Assembly (NCBI GenBank): GCA_023662865.1 | Contig: JAMPIK010000003.1 | Location: forward strand, 1 to 64,000 | Length of the DNA: 64,000 nt | Direction: 5' to 3' | DNA from: Prevotella sp. | GTDB taxonomy: Bacteria > Bacteroidota > Bacteroidia > Bacteroidales > Muribaculaceae | Shown here: positions 27,754-38,001 of the stretch, one piece after another | How positions within the stretch are numbered: position 1 is the first letter of the stretch | How the letters are laid out: every line of letters starts with the position of its first letter | The notes under the pieces: generated by a model | What the model was told of the DNA's origin: nothing | Seen by the model: the letters and a program-made list of their open reading frames with translations, nothing else | The model's database searches: none | Position numbers and translations under genes: made by a program

Positions 27754-29127
27754 TTAACGTCCTCCACCGAGGGATTGATACAAGCTGATGATTGCGGCCA
27801 CACGGCTGTGCCAAGTATTGATTTCGCTTAATTGAGCCGACAATAATTGCTGTTGAGCCGTCAGCACTTCAAGATATGTTGATGAGCCGAACTGCAACAA
27901 TTGGTTCGTGATGTCAACACTCTTTTCCAGTTCACCAATCTGCTTTGAAAGCATCTCTTGCTTCCGGAGATTATTGTCGTAGCTCACGAGAGCATCACTC
28001 ACCTCAGCAGCTGCGTTGAGTACGGAGTACTCAAAATTGTTGAGAGCTTGTTGCTGCTGAGCCTTTGCTGCTTCGAGAGTTGCAATATTCTGACCGCGCG
28101 AGAAAATGGGCGCGGTGAGCGAGCCTGCAAGCTGAATGAACCATTTGCCCGGATTGGAAATCATGCTGCCCAAAAGGTTAGTGAAACCTCCTTGTGCTGA
28201 AATCACGATTGAGGGATAGAAATTAGCACGAGCTGATTGAGTGGCATAGAAGGCAACGGCAAACGCATTCTCTGCTGCACGTACATCCGGACGAGCTGCC
28301 AAATAAGCCATGGGCACACCCTCTCCCACTACTGTCGGAGCATTGAAAGTCATGTCGTGAGTCACAGACCATTGGGTCGGGAAGGTGTTGAGTAGAAGAG
28401 ACATTGTATTATTCATCTCATGAATGGAGGCTTCAAGCTCCGGAATCGATGCCATCACACTATAGTAGTTGGCACGATTTTGAACTACTGCCGCTTCATT
28501 TACACGTCCGGCCTCTTTCATCAACTCCATGTTCTTCACCTGTTGTTCCCACAAAGTTGCGGTTTGCTTGCTTACCTCCAACTGCATTTGCAGTGCTGCA
28601 ATTGCATAGTAAGTGTTTGCCACCGCACCTATAATCTGTGAGCGCACAGCCTGTTGATAGTTCTGCGCTTGAAGTACACCCACCTCGGCACCGCGTTTGC
28701 GGTTGAGGATTTTTCCGAAAGCATCAATCTCCCAGCTGGCAGAGAGTGGCAGAGTGTAGCTCCAATTCATGTGACTGCCTCCGTAAGAGGCGGTACCTCC
28801 GTTGGGGGCAAAAGCCACAGAGGGGAAATAGCTCAATTTGGCACCTTTCAGCTGTGCTTGTGCAATCTCTACATTCAGACGCGCATTTTCCAAATCCTTG
28901 TTATTGTCAAGAGCAGTCCGAATAAGGGTCTGCAGTTGCGGATCGGTGAACGCTTGTTCCCAAGTCAAGTTGCCGAGCGAAGTGGAATCTGCCGGCATTT
29001 CCACGGCCTTGCGATAATTGTCAATGATAGCATTATCGGCAGGCATTTCATATTTGTCGTAGATGTGACAGCTACTCAAGGTAGCTGTCAGCATCGCACA
29101 TATCAGAATTTTTCCGGTTATTTTCAT
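27754..29127 (-). CDS. RND efflux outer-membrane lipoprotein (TolC/OprM family)
   Basis: This 457-residue outer-membrane factor has a lipoprotein signal peptide (MKITGKILICAMLTATLSSC, lipobox LSSC). It has two OEP repeats with long coiled-coil helices, typical phrases such as NKDLENARLNVEIAQAQLKGAKLSYFPSVAF and AYLAARPDVRAAENAF, and the C-terminal LEVLTAQQQLLSAQLSEI. It forms the exit duct for the transporter genes transcribed just ahead of it, starting only 3 bp after the permease gene stop. Confidence 0.94.
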   Translation of the reverse strand: MKITGKILICAMLTATLSSCHIYDKYEMPADNAIIDNYRKAVEMPADSTSLGNLTWEQAFTDPQLQTLIRTALDNNKDLENARLNVEIAQAQLKGAKLSYFPSVAFAPNGGTASYGGSHMNWSYTLPLSASWEIDAFGKILNRKRGAEVGVLQAQNYQQAVRSQIIGAVANTYYAIAALQMQLEVSKQTATLWEQQVKNMELMKEAGRVNEAAVVQNRANYYSVMASIPELEASIHEMNNTMSLLLNTFPTQWSVTHDMTFNAPTVVGEGVPMAYLAARPDVRAAENAFAVAFYATQSARANFYPSIVISAQGGFTNLLGSMISNPGKWFIQLAGSLTAPIFSRGQNIATLEAAKAQQQQALNNFEYSVLNAAAEVSDALVSYDNNLRKQEMLSKQIGELEKSVDITNQLLQFGSSTYLEVLTAQQQLLSAQLSEINTWHSRVAAIISLYQSLGGGR

Positions 29128-29130
29128 CTC

Positions 29131-32100
29131 TTAATTTTTTGATGGTACTACATCATCTTCATCAAGCATAGCCTCATCTTCGAGAGTGTCTTCCATTGGC
29201 TGCATACTGTACTGTTCCAACTCGGAAGAAATACCCTCATTGTTCTTGTCGCGCCATTTCGGCGGCTTGATTTTCTCCTGCAGACGCATGAAGACAACGA
29301 ACAAGGCCGGCACGAAAATTACTTGAAGAATCATACCGATAAGCATACCGCCTACTGCACCGCTACCAAGCGCACGGTTACCATTGGCGCCGGCACCGTG
29401 GGCAAACATCAGCGGCAACAGACCGATAATCATTGCCAAAGAGGTCATGAGGATAGGACGCAGACGCGCCAATGCTCCCTGAATGGCCGACTTTGCTATA
29501 CCCATGCCGGTCTGGCGGCGTTCGAGAGCGAACTCAACGATAAGAATTGCGTTCTTGGCCAACAGACCCATAAGCATAATCAATGCAATTTGCAGATAAA
29601 TGTTGTTTTCAATGCCCATCCAAAGTGCAAACAAGAATGTACCCATAAGTCCGAAAGGCACGGAGAGAATAACGGCCCACGGCAGGAAGTAACTTTCATA
29701 TTGCGCTGAAAGAATAAGGTAAACGAAGAGCAACACAAGTGCAAAGATATATACGGTTGAGCCGCTGCCGCCGGTTTGAGCCTGTTCACGTGTCATACCG
29801 CCATACTCAAAGCTGTAGCCTTGCGGCAAGGTCTGTTGTGCAACTTCCTCAATAGACTTGATTGCGTCACCGGAAGATACCCCGGCTGCCGGGTTACCCG
29901 TAACGGAAATAGACGTGTACATATTGAAGCGGCTGAGTGCATCGGGACCGTAAACACGTTTCAGCGAAACGAAGTTGTCAAGCGGTGCCATTTCGTGGCC
30001 GCTGCGTATCTTGATTTCTTTGAGTGTCTCGGGGCTGACACGGCTTTCGGGCGGTGCCTGCATCATTACGCGGTACAGCTTACCGAACTTGTTGAAGTTG
30101 GAGATGTACATACCGCCGTAATAACCTTGAAGAGTCTGAAGCACGGCGTTCTGTGTAAGTCCGGCTTGTTTCACCTTGGCCACATCTATCTCCACAAGAT
30201 ATTGCGGGAATGTGGGGTTAAAGGTTGAATAAGCCATCTGAATTTCCGGGCGTGCATTAAGCGCACCGATAAATTGCTGGTATATCTGGAAGAACTGGCC
30301 TATGTCACCGCCCGTACGGTCTTGCAATTTGATTTCAAAACCGTTGGTCACTGAGTAACCGGAAACCATCGGGGGCTTGAAGAAGAAGATTTGTGCACCT
30401 TTGATAGATGAGCACATGCCCATCAACTGTCCGATAACTGCATCAGCACTTTCTGTCTCTTGATTACGCTCGTCCCAGTGTTTCAGCTTGATGATGAACG
30501 AACCGTATGTGTTACCCTGACCGCCGACAAAGCTGTAACCGGTAATAGCCTGATTTGTCTGGATTGCCGGTATTTGCTGACAAAATTTGCCTACTTGATC
30601 CATAACTTCCTGTGTGCGTTCCTGACTCGCTGCCGGCGGCATTGAGATTGCACCCATGATTGTACCGGTATCTTCTTCCGGTACAAAGCCCGACGGAGTC
30701 TTTGCCATAAGATAGCCGAGTAAACCTACAACCGCCACTACGGCGAGCAGTGCCATCCACCACCAACGTACAAAGAAATCTGTAATCTTGCCGTAGCTTT
30801 TAAGCAACGTACCGAATATTTTTTCAAAGCCTACACGGAAACTGTGTGTGAACATCAATATTACAGTAAACAGTGCTACCGCCACAGCAATAATGAACAT
30901 TGCAAGGTGCGCTCCTTCATATTCGGTGAATGCTCCTTGCACCATGAAGTAAACACTCACGGTAAGTCCTACAACAGTAAGTATAAGTGTGAGATAGGGA
31001 TTAAGGAATGTCTTCTTATAATTTTCCTTTACAGCCGTGAACGCTTCGGAATAAGACTCTTTCATTACTTCCTTCATGGAAGCATCTTTCTTGTGAGGCT
31101 TAAGCATTATGGCGCACAAGGCCGGAGTAAGGGTCAACGCATTGACGGCTGAAAGACCGATTGCCATTGCCATTGTCAAACCGAACTGACGATAGAACAC
31201 ACCCGAAGTACCACCCATGAAGGACACGGGGATAAACACGAGCATCATAACCAATGTAATGGAAATAAGGGCGGAAGCAATCTCACCCATTGCATCGATA
31301 GAGGCTTTACGCGCACTTGTATAGCCTTGGTCAAGCTTGGCGTGTACCGCCTCCACCACCACGATCGCATCGTCCACCACAATCGCAATTGCAAGCACAA
31401 GTGCGGAAAGGGTCAGCAAGTTGAGAGAGAAGCCGAACAGATACAAGAGTCCGAATGTACCGATAAGTGCCACCGGAATGGCAATCATAGGAATGATTGT
31501 GGAGCGGAAGTCGCCCAAGAAGACAAATACCACAAGGAACACAAGCACAAAGGCTTCTATAAGAGTCTTGACAACCTCATGGATAGATGCGAACAAGAAG
31601 TCGTTCACGCTCATCACGGTTTCAAGTTTCAAGCCTTTGGGCAGGTCTTTCTCCGCATCCCTGAGCAGCTTTTCTACCTCTTCAATCACAGCGGTAGCAT
31701 TGGAGCCGGCACTTTGGAAGATAATGGCCGCCGAACCGAGGTGACCGTTGGCCTTGTTGGAGAAACCGTAAGTCAAACGTCCGAGCTCAACCTTTGCCAC
31801 ATCGCCCAAACGGAGTATCTGACCGCCGGCATCGGCACGGATTATTATGTCTTCAAACTCTTTGGCATCTTGCAAGCGACCCTTGTAGCGCATTACATAC
31901 TGGAAACTCTGGTCTCCTTGCTCACCGAACTGACCGGGTGCGGCCTCCAAGTTCTGTTCAGCCAAGGCTGCTGTGACATCGGACGGCATAAGGCCGTATT
32001 GTGCCATTACTTCCGGCTTCAGCCATATACGCATTGAATAGTCGGCACCGAAGGCCATGGCATCACCTACACCGCTCACACGCTTTATTTGTGGTATAAT

Positions 32101-32586
32101 GTTGATTGCCATATAGTTGTCAAGGAACTCGGCATCGTAGGTGTCCGTCTCATCGCTCAGGGCGATTACCATAAGCATTGATGTCTGGCGCTTCTGAGTA
32201 ATCACACCTACTTGGTTTACCTCGGAGGGCAGGAAGCTGGCGGCTTTTGCCACACGGTTCTGCACATCAACGGCAGCCATGTCCGGGTCCATACCTTGTT
32301 TAAAATATACGGTGATTTCAGCAGCACCGTTGTTAGTGGCCTGCGAAGTCATGTAGTCCATGTTCTCCGCGCCGTTAATTTGCTCCTCGATAGGGGCGAT
32401 TACGGAATTGAGCACTGTCTGAGCGTTGGCACCGGTATAAGTGGTGGACACACGTATTGTCGGCGGTGCAATGTCCGGATATTGCTCAATCGGCAGACCC
32501 ATAAGGCCCAATATACCGAGGATTACGATAAAAATCGAAATCACGGTAGAGAGCACCGGACGATTAATAAAATTATCAAGTTTCAT
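29131..32586 (-). CDS. RND efflux permease (AcrB/HAE1 family)
   Basis: This 1151-residue inner-membrane proton antiporter exports hydrophobic compounds. The N-terminus (MKLDNFINRPVLSTVISIFIVILGILGLMGLPIEQYPDIAPP) is classical. The TM4 proton-relay aspartate pair is seen in VLAIAIVVDDAIVVVEAV, along with GPDALSRFNMYTSISVTGNPAAG and the TM10-12 block LLAKNAILIVEFALERR. It is about 100 residues longer than E. coli AcrB, partly through an insertion between TM6 and TM7 with two extra hydrophobic stretches (around residues 525-575) and an acidic C-terminal tail. Substrates cannot be predicted. Confidence 0.96.
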   Translation of the reverse strand: MKLDNFINRPVLSTVISIFIVILGILGLMGLPIEQYPDIAPPTIRVSTTYTGANAQTVLNSVIAPIEEQINGAENMDYMTSQATNNGAAEITVYFKQGMDPDMAAVDVQNRVAKAASFLPSEVNQVGVITQKRQTSMLMVIALSDETDTYDAEFLDNYMAINIIPQIKRVSGVGDAMAFGADYSMRIWLKPEVMAQYGLMPSDVTAALAEQNLEAAPGQFGEQGDQSFQYVMRYKGRLQDAKEFEDIIIRADAGGQILRLGDVAKVELGRLTYGFSNKANGHLGSAAIIFQSAGSNATAVIEEVEKLLRDAEKDLPKGLKLETVMSVNDFLFASIHEVVKTLIEAFVLVFLVVFVFLGDFRSTIIPMIAIPVALIGTFGLLYLFGFSLNLLTLSALVLAIAIVVDDAIVVVEAVHAKLDQGYTSARKASIDAMGEIASALISITLVMMLVFIPVSFMGGTSGVFYRQFGLTMAMAIGLSAVNALTLTPALCAIMLKPHKKDASMKEVMKESYSEAFTAVKENYKKTFLNPYLTLILTVVGLTVSVYFMVQGAFTEYEGAHLAMFIIAVAVALFTVILMFTHSFRVGFEKIFGTLLKSYGKITDFFVRWWWMALLAVVAVVGLLGYLMAKTPSGFVPEEDTGTIMGAISMPPAASQERTQEVMDQVGKFCQQIPAIQTNQAITGYSFVGGQGNTYGSFIIKLKHWDERNQETESADAVIGQLMGMCSSIKGAQIFFFKPPMVSGYSVTNGFEIKLQDRTGGDIGQFFQIYQQFIGALNARPEIQMAYSTFNPTFPQYLVEIDVAKVKQAGLTQNAVLQTLQGYYGGMYISNFNKFGKLYRVMMQAPPESRVSPETLKEIKIRSGHEMAPLDNFVSLKRVYGPDALSRFNMYTSISVTGNPAAGVSSGDAIKSIEEVAQQTLPQGYSFEYGGMTREQAQTGGSGSTVYIFALVLLFVYLILSAQYESYFLPWAVILSVPFGLMGTFLFALWMGIENNIYLQIALIMLMGLLAKNAILIVEFALERRQTGMGIAKSAIQGALARLRPILMTSLAMIIGLLPLMFAHGAGANGNRALGSGAVGGMLIGMILQVIFVPALFVVFMRLQEKIKPPKWRDKNNEGISSELEQYSMQPMEDTLEDEAMLDEDDVVPSKN

Positions 32587-32635
32587 AAGCAGAAATTTCT
32601 TTCTTCTTTAATCTTGTTGCTTGTTACTATGAAAA

Positions 32636-33841
32636 TTATTGAGCTTGCGCAGCTTCTCCGCCGGTTTTGGGCTTGATGGTCATGCCGTCTTTTGCAGTCA
32701 TACCCACACCCTCTACGAGTACTGTCTGACCCGGTTCAAGACCACCGGTCACGATGTATGTCTTGCCGTCGCTCTGTGAGGAAACGGTAATCTGCGTCTG
32801 TGTCAGCTTGCCGTTATTGTCCACAACATATGCGTAAGTCAAGCCCTGAATTTCAAAGGTTGCTGTCTGCGGAATGGTAATCACATCTGTGTAAGTCTGC
32901 GGAATGAGAACCTTTGCAGAGTTACCGCTGTGAAGCAATCCGTCTGGATTCGGGAATGAGGCTTTTGCTGTGGCACTGCCGGTTGAAGAGTCAAGCACAC
33001 CGCTTACAGAGATTACACGACCTTGCAGCGGATAAGTCTCACCGTTGGAGAGCTGCAATGAAACGGGCGGCATCTTTGCCAAAGCATTCTGTACACTGCC
33101 GGCCTCGCCGGTAAGAGTCAGCAACTCTTTTTCAGTGAATGAGAAATAAGCCTCAATGTCGTTTGAGCCGGAAAGCACTGTGAGGAGTGTCTGCGGCGAC
33201 ACGAGTGCACCTTCCTTATAATCAATAGTACCGATAATGCCGCTTTCCGGCGCACGCACTACTGAATATGAAAGGTTCTTCTGAGCAGATGTCAGGTTAG
33301 CGCGAGCGGAAGCCACTCCGGCACGAGCCTGATTGAGTTGGGCCTGCGCTGCGGCTAAAGCATCAAGTGTGGTTTGATAAGCAGACTTGCTGATAATGTT
33401 TTGATCTACAAGCAGCTTGTTATTGTTTACGTTTGTTTTTTGTGTATTCACATTGGCTTCGGCCACTTTCACGGCAGCCTCAGCTTGCAGTATCTGTGAC
33501 TGCGCAGCATCAACTGCGGCTTGCAAAGAAACCTGATCGATAGTAAAGAGCACTTGGCCTGCAACCACTCGCTGACCCTCCTGCACATGCACATGAGTCA
33601 GGAAACCGGAAATTTGCGGACGTATCTCCACATCGTTTGAACCGTGCAATGTGGCCGGATAGGCGGTAAACATAGTCAGAGTATCCGGAGTTGCGGTCAT
33701 CACGGCCAACTCGGGAGTCTGCTGCTGAGCGGCTGCTGCGGCTGCGGCAGCTTCCTTGTCTTCCTTCTTGCCACATGAACAAACACACGCCATACCCAAT
33801 GTGAGCATGGCTGCATACTTGATAAATGAGGTTGAATTCAT
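32636..33841 (-). CDS. RND efflux periplasmic adaptor (AcrA/MexA family)
   Basis: The start at 33841 (MNSTSFIKYAAMLTLGMACVCSCG) gives a lipoprotein signal peptide and a 401-residue protein. It has a lipoyl-like half-motif (QISGFLTHVHVQEGQRVVAGQVLFTID), a long Ala/Gln-rich alpha-hairpin (about 95-180), the second lipoyl half (RAPESGIIGTIDYKEGALV) and beta-barrel and membrane-proximal domains. It is the first gene of the adaptor-permease-outer-membrane operon (gaps of about 50 and 3 bp). No regulator gene is adjacent. A TAATTTTG -7-like box lies at 33961-33954 on the minus strand. Confidence 0.95.
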   Translation of the reverse strand: MNSTSFIKYAAMLTLGMACVCSCGKKEDKEAAAAAAAAQQQTPELAVMTATPDTLTMFTAYPATLHGSNDVEIRPQISGFLTHVHVQEGQRVVAGQVLFTIDQVSLQAAVDAAQSQILQAEAAVKVAEANVNTQKTNVNNNKLLVDQNIISKSAYQTTLDALAAAQAQLNQARAGVASARANLTSAQKNLSYSVVRAPESGIIGTIDYKEGALVSPQTLLTVLSGSNDIEAYFSFTEKELLTLTGEAGSVQNALAKMPPVSLQLSNGETYPLQGRVISVSGVLDSSTGSATAKASFPNPDGLLHSGNSAKVLIPQTYTDVITIPQTATFEIQGLTYAYVVDNNGKLTQTQITVSSQSDGKTYIVTGGLEPGQTVLVEGVGMTAKDGMTIKPKTGGEAAQAQ

Positions 33842-34072
33842 AATATTAATGTAGTATTTGTATATTTCGATTTTGGGTAAATGCGGAAGTGAATCCTTAC
33901 AAATAAAGGAACACACCTGAAGTTCAAATGTAAAATTACTCTAAAAAGTTCTGCAAAATTACAAAAAAATGTTTTATAACATATGCCGACAATAGCCTAA
34001 TTTCACCTATATTTAAGGTAAAGCGCAATAGTCGTCTAAAAAATCCGACTTTTTGACCAATGAAATCGCTTC

Positions 34073-35650
34073 TTATTTTTCAGCCGAAGTCTGTTTTCGA
34101 CGGCGATGATGATGCCTGCGGCGTGGTTTGGACACGGCTTTTGAGTCGGTAAGTCGGTTGGAGTTTGCCGATTTGGAATTTTTCTTGTGGTTGCGATGAG
34201 CCGAATGTCTCTTTTTCTCTCCCTGTGATTGCTTTGGCTGTTTCGCCGATGGACGCAATTCATCGTTCAGCAGGAATGTATCGCCGGAAGGCTCCGTTGG
34301 GGAATACTTGCTTACCAGAACTTCAAACTCGTTGCGTGTACGCTTGGGATTTTCAAAAGCCAGCTGCATCATGTATTCAAGAGTATCCTCCACCAGCGGC
34401 CCGGGCTCAATATGCAAAAGTTTTTTTATACGCCTCTCGGCAAAAGGCAAATGATATTCATACATCAACGTACCTTCACCCTTCATTGCCTCCTCTCTCA
34501 TTCTGATAAGGTGTACTTGTTCCGGCATGGCAAATGTGTCCGGCAACGTTTTATTGAAAGCATCAATCAGCGTGAGAAGCGCATCAAGTTTTTCCGGCTT
34601 GCCGCAGAGATATTGCAATCGGCGAAGTGCTGCATCTGGCATACTCTCTGCATACGCCGCAAACCGGGAAGTCACATCGTGATTGGCACTGTAAAACAAT
34701 ACATCTTTCAGCAACGGCTGATGATATTTCAGTGAGGCAAGAGTCTGCAAAATCGTGTATTTAGCCTTCTTCGGGTTATCAACCCAATTCACGCTTTTAC
34801 ACAACAATGCCGCCCAACGTAAGGTGAGATCCGGCGGCAGCAAGTCCATTGCACGCGCAGTCCATTGCCATAATGTATCATCGCATTGTGGAATAAAGGT
34901 TTTGTTAAATGTAGATACGACAGACGGTACGATAAACTTTAATGTACCGCAGCCACGAAGCATTTCAAGCGCACGTCCCACATTCCTCCCCAAAAGGATT
35001 TTCTCGAATTCACCCCGCAGTCTTTCCACTTTGATTATATTCAGACGCGAACTGTTGCGACACATTGCCTGAAAAATATCATCAGACACCTCCCAACCCA
35101 ACCGGCAGGCAAATCTTATGGTGCGCAATATGCGTATAGGGTCATCATCGTAAGTGGAGTCCGGATCCATGGGGGTGGCAATTACATGATTTTTCAAGTC
35201 ATGCAAACTCTTTCCCGTGATATCAAGCAATTTGCCTTCCGTTATGTTGTAATAGAGCGCATTGATTGTGAGATCGCGTCGGAAACAATCATCTTCTATC
35301 GAGCCGAATGCCGTCTCCGGATTGCGAGAATTGCGGTCTGTATATTTCTCGGCGCGTGTCTGCACTATTTCAATATCATCATTCGGGAAGGCGCGAAGCT
35401 TCAGCATTGCCGTGCCATAACGCTCGAAGAGCACCGGTTTGAATACGGTAAGCCGCTGCTTGTTAAGCCATTTTGCAAACTCCACTCCCCCATCGGGCAA
35501 ATCGACTGCCAAGTCTACATCTTTTATTTCGTTGCCCAACACCATATCCCGGCAACAGCCCCCCACCGTATAGATATGACCATCCCACTGCGTGCCTTGT
35601 ATTTTGTCGCGCAGATACTCGCATATCTTTATGTATAGCGGCGTTGTCAT
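34073..35650 (-). CDS. tRNA nucleotidyltransferase / poly(A) polymerase family (CCA-adding)
   Basis: The start at 35650 (MTTPLYIKICEYL) gives 525 residues. The class II nucleotidyltransferase head is clear: YTVGGCCRDMVLGNEIKDVDLAV holds the G-G motif and catalytic aspartates, followed by ERYGTAMLKL, ETAFGSIEDDCFRRDLTINALYYN and the RNA-binding DPDSTYDDDPIRILRTIRFA...GWEVSDD. It adds or repairs the 3' CCA of tRNAs, which is needed here because neither tRNA in the window encodes CCA. The last 60 residues are a low-complexity Lys/Arg/His-rich tail, probably disordered and RNA-binding, not part of the usual enzyme core. Confidence 0.93.
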   Translation of the reverse strand: MTTPLYIKICEYLRDKIQGTQWDGHIYTVGGCCRDMVLGNEIKDVDLAVDLPDGGVEFAKWLNKQRLTVFKPVLFERYGTAMLKLRAFPNDDIEIVQTRAEKYTDRNSRNPETAFGSIEDDCFRRDLTINALYYNITEGKLLDITGKSLHDLKNHVIATPMDPDSTYDDDPIRILRTIRFACRLGWEVSDDIFQAMCRNSSRLNIIKVERLRGEFEKILLGRNVGRALEMLRGCGTLKFIVPSVVSTFNKTFIPQCDDTLWQWTARAMDLLPPDLTLRWAALLCKSVNWVDNPKKAKYTILQTLASLKYHQPLLKDVLFYSANHDVTSRFAAYAESMPDAALRRLQYLCGKPEKLDALLTLIDAFNKTLPDTFAMPEQVHLIRMREEAMKGEGTLMYEYHLPFAERRIKKLLHIEPGPLVEDTLEYMMQLAFENPKRTRNEFEVLVSKYSPTEPSGDTFLLNDELRPSAKQPKQSQGEKKRHSAHRNHKKNSKSANSNRLTDSKAVSKPRRRHHHRRRKQTSAEK

Positions 35651-35766
35651 AATTTCGGATGCGAAATTACTAAATCTCGGCAAAACTACAAAATATTTCG
35701 CTTGTTCGTATCGGTAGCAAAACAAGTAGTCAATTGATTTGTTTAGCTATAAAAGTCCGATCGATT

Positions 35767-36354
35767 ATGAACACAGAAAATCTTGAAACAGAAACCCACC
35801 CCTGGCCTCCTTTTATACCGAACGAAGCCAAAGTACTCATTATGGGGACATTTCCACCGCAACCGCACCGTTGGAGCATGAACTTCTACTACCCCAACCG
35901 CACAAACGACTTCTGGTACATGATGGGGCTAATCTTCTTTCACGACAAATATGCTCTATATAATATTGAGTCCAAATCTTTTTATCTCGACAAAATTAAA
36001 GACTTGCTGAACGAGAAAGGAATTGCACTGAACGACACCGGACGCAAGGTGCGCCGACTGAAAGGAAACGCATCAGACAAGTATCTGGAAATTCTGGAGC
36101 CCATACCTCTCCACGAGTTGTTACACCAAATGCCGGATTGCAGACACATCGCCACCACCGGCGAAAAAGCTGCCGGAATAATTGCATCTCTTACCGATAC
36201 CCGAATTCCCCAAATGGGTGAATACGAAATCTCAGACACCGGTTTGTATATTTGGCGAATGCCCTCCACAAGCCGGGCATATCCACTCGCATTGGAGAAG
36301 AAAGCCGATTTTTACAAAAAGCTCTTTACTCATGCCGGAATATTGATTGAATAA
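35767..36354 (+). CDS. Uracil-DNA glycosylase superfamily protein
   Basis: The start at 35767 (MNTENLETETHPWPPF) is preferred over the upstream ATG at 35734, because the extension is not conserved-looking; this gives 195 residues. The core VLIMGTFPPQPHRWSMNFYYPNRTNDFWYMMGLIF resembles motif A of the Mug/HDG-like branch (G-x-x-P...FYY..R.FW), and EILEPIPLHEL and HIATTGEKAAGII match later parts of the fold. Probable base-excision repair of uracil or deaminated bases. The exact base specificity and whether it is active are uncertain, because the catalytic Asn/Asp of other families is not obvious. Confidence 0.75.
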   Translation: MNTENLETETHPWPPFIPNEAKVLIMGTFPPQPHRWSMNFYYPNRTNDFWYMMGLIFFHDKYALYNIESKSFYLDKIKDLLNEKGIALNDTGRKVRRLKGNASDKYLEILEPIPLHELLHQMPDCRHIATTGEKAAGIIASLTDTRIPQMGEYEISDTGLYIWRMPSTSRAYPLALEKKADFYKKLFTHAGILIE

Positions 36355-36401
36355 CATTTTTCAACACTTGTATTAAATAATGCTAAAACACGCCCGATCG
36401 G

Positions 36402-36433
36402 TTTGCTTGCGGAAAATATTTGGTGTATATTTG
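36402..36433 (+). promoter_or_regulatory. Primary-sigma promoter of htrA
   Basis: TTTG (36402-36405), a 20-bp spacer and TATATTTG (36426-36433) match the Bacteroidetes -33/-7 consensus. The leader to the ATG is about 60 nt. Confidence 0.75.
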
Positions 36434-36500
36434 CGTCATTATTAATGTAACGCCCTTCCGACTATACATATTCGGGAGGTATAACCTAATAACAGTCATA

Positions 36501-37982
36501 ATGAAACATATTAATATCAAGGCATTTGCAGCCTCTGCACTGCTGTTTTGCGCCGGCGTCCCCTCCATGCAGGCGCAAAACGATTATCAGTTTGTACGCA
36601 CAGCTGCTACTCCGGCTTTTCAGACTGACTTTACACAGGCCGCTGAAATGACCATTAACTCGGTAGTCTGCATCAAGAGCTACGTAAGTCGTGTGCAGCA
36701 ACAGTATTACGACCCGTTCTCCGACATGATGGACCCGTTTGAGTTCTTTTTCGGCACACCGCGCCAACGCCAGCAACCCAAAAACAAGCAACAACAAAAG
36801 AAAGGCGAACCGACTCAAAGCGGACTCGGTTCCGGTGTGATTATACGTGAAGACGGCTATATAGTAACCAACAACCATGTTATTGACGGTGCGGATAAAG
36901 TGGAAGTAATCCTCAACGACAACCGCTCATACGAAGCAAAAATTATTGGTACTGACGAAGCTACAGACCTTGCACTTATCAAGATTGACGCAACAGGCCT
37001 GAAGCCGGTAGTGTTTGGCGACTCTGATGCCGTCAAGGTAGGCGAATGGGTGCTTGCAGTAGGCAATCCCTTCGGCTTCAATTCAACCGTCACTGCCGGT
37101 ATCGTGTCAGCCAAAGCACGCAGTATCAGCTCCGGTAACGGCGCCAAACGTCTCGGTCTCGATTCTTATATTCAAACAGATGCCGCACTCAACCCCGGCA
37201 ACTCCGGCGGCGCATTGGTAAATCTCAACGGACAACTCATCGGTATTAATGCCGCCATATATTCAAACACAGGCAGCTATACCGGCTTCTCGTTCGCAAT
37301 TCCTACAAGTGTGGTAAAAAAGATTATCAGCGACATAAAGGAATACGGCACCGTGCAACGCGCAGTTCTCGGTATCCGCTATCAGGAGCTTGACGCCAAA
37401 TTGGCCAAGGAAAAAGATGTGAAGGGCACTGTCGCCGGTATATACGTAACCGATGTGGAAGACCTCTCCACAGCGCGCGAAATTGACCTTGAAGAAGGTG
37501 ATGTAATCACTAAAATAAATGGCAACGATGTGCACACATCAGCTCAACTTATAGAGCAAATGAACCAGTTCCGCCCCGGCGACAAGATTACAATCACATA
37601 CTTGCGCGATGGTAAACAATACACTAAATCCGCTACTCTCAAGAATGACCGCGGCAATACAAACATCACCAAGAAAGATGACTTCTCATCTCTGGGTTGC
37701 GCGTTTATGAAGATCACTGCCGAGACAAAGAAGCACTTGGGCATAAGCCACGGCGTGCAAGTGTCCGGCCTCAAAAACGGCCCGATAAAAGAAGCCGGAA
37801 TAAAAGACGGATTTATAATCATGAGCATCAACGATAATCCCGTCAATTCATCTGACGATGTGGAATACCTCTACGATCAAATTATGCAAGGCTCCCGGGG
37901 CGAACGCGTAATGTTTATAACCGGTATTTACACCACCGGCAAGAAAGGATACTACGCCGTAAACCTCTCCACAGAGGAATAA
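36501..37982 (+). CDS. degP: HtrA/DegP family periplasmic serine protease
   Basis: The start at 36501 opens a signal peptide (MKHINIKAFAASALLFCAGVPSMQAQ), giving a 493-residue envelope quality-control protease. The catalytic triad is His126 (TNNHV), Asp156 (ATDLALIKID) and Ser235 (NPGNSGGALV). Two PDZ domains follow (about 290-390 and 400-490; LEEGDVITKINGND, IKDGFIIMSINDNPV). A Gln/Lys-rich flexible loop (about 85-105, with runs of Gln) sits where the LA loop is found in DegP. It is immediately upstream of the sigma-factor pair, with a long inverted repeat between. Confidence 0.94.
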   Translation: MKHINIKAFAASALLFCAGVPSMQAQNDYQFVRTAATPAFQTDFTQAAEMTINSVVCIKSYVSRVQQQYYDPFSDMMDPFEFFFGTPRQRQQPKNKQQQKKGEPTQSGLGSGVIIREDGYIVTNNHVIDGADKVEVILNDNRSYEAKIIGTDEATDLALIKIDATGLKPVVFGDSDAVKVGEWVLAVGNPFGFNSTVTAGIVSAKARSISSGNGAKRLGLDSYIQTDAALNPGNSGGALVNLNGQLIGINAAIYSNTGSYTGFSFAIPTSVVKKIISDIKEYGTVQRAVLGIRYQELDAKLAKEKDVKGTVAGIYVTDVEDLSTAREIDLEEGDVITKINGNDVHTSAQLIEQMNQFRPGDKITITYLRDGKQYTKSATLKNDRGNTNITKKDDFSSLGCAFMKITAETKKHLGISHGVQVSGLKNGPIKEAGIKDGFIIMSINDNPVNSSDDVEYLYDQIMQGSRGERVMFITGIYTTGKKGYYAVNLSTEE

Positions 37983-38001
37983 TCTTCACTTCAATAGCGC
38001 A

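Noticed and set aside
31327..32037. Plus-strand open frame of 236 codons inside the RND permease
   Set aside because: Antisense shadow; composition rich in His, Cys, Lys and Glu, with no plausible fold.
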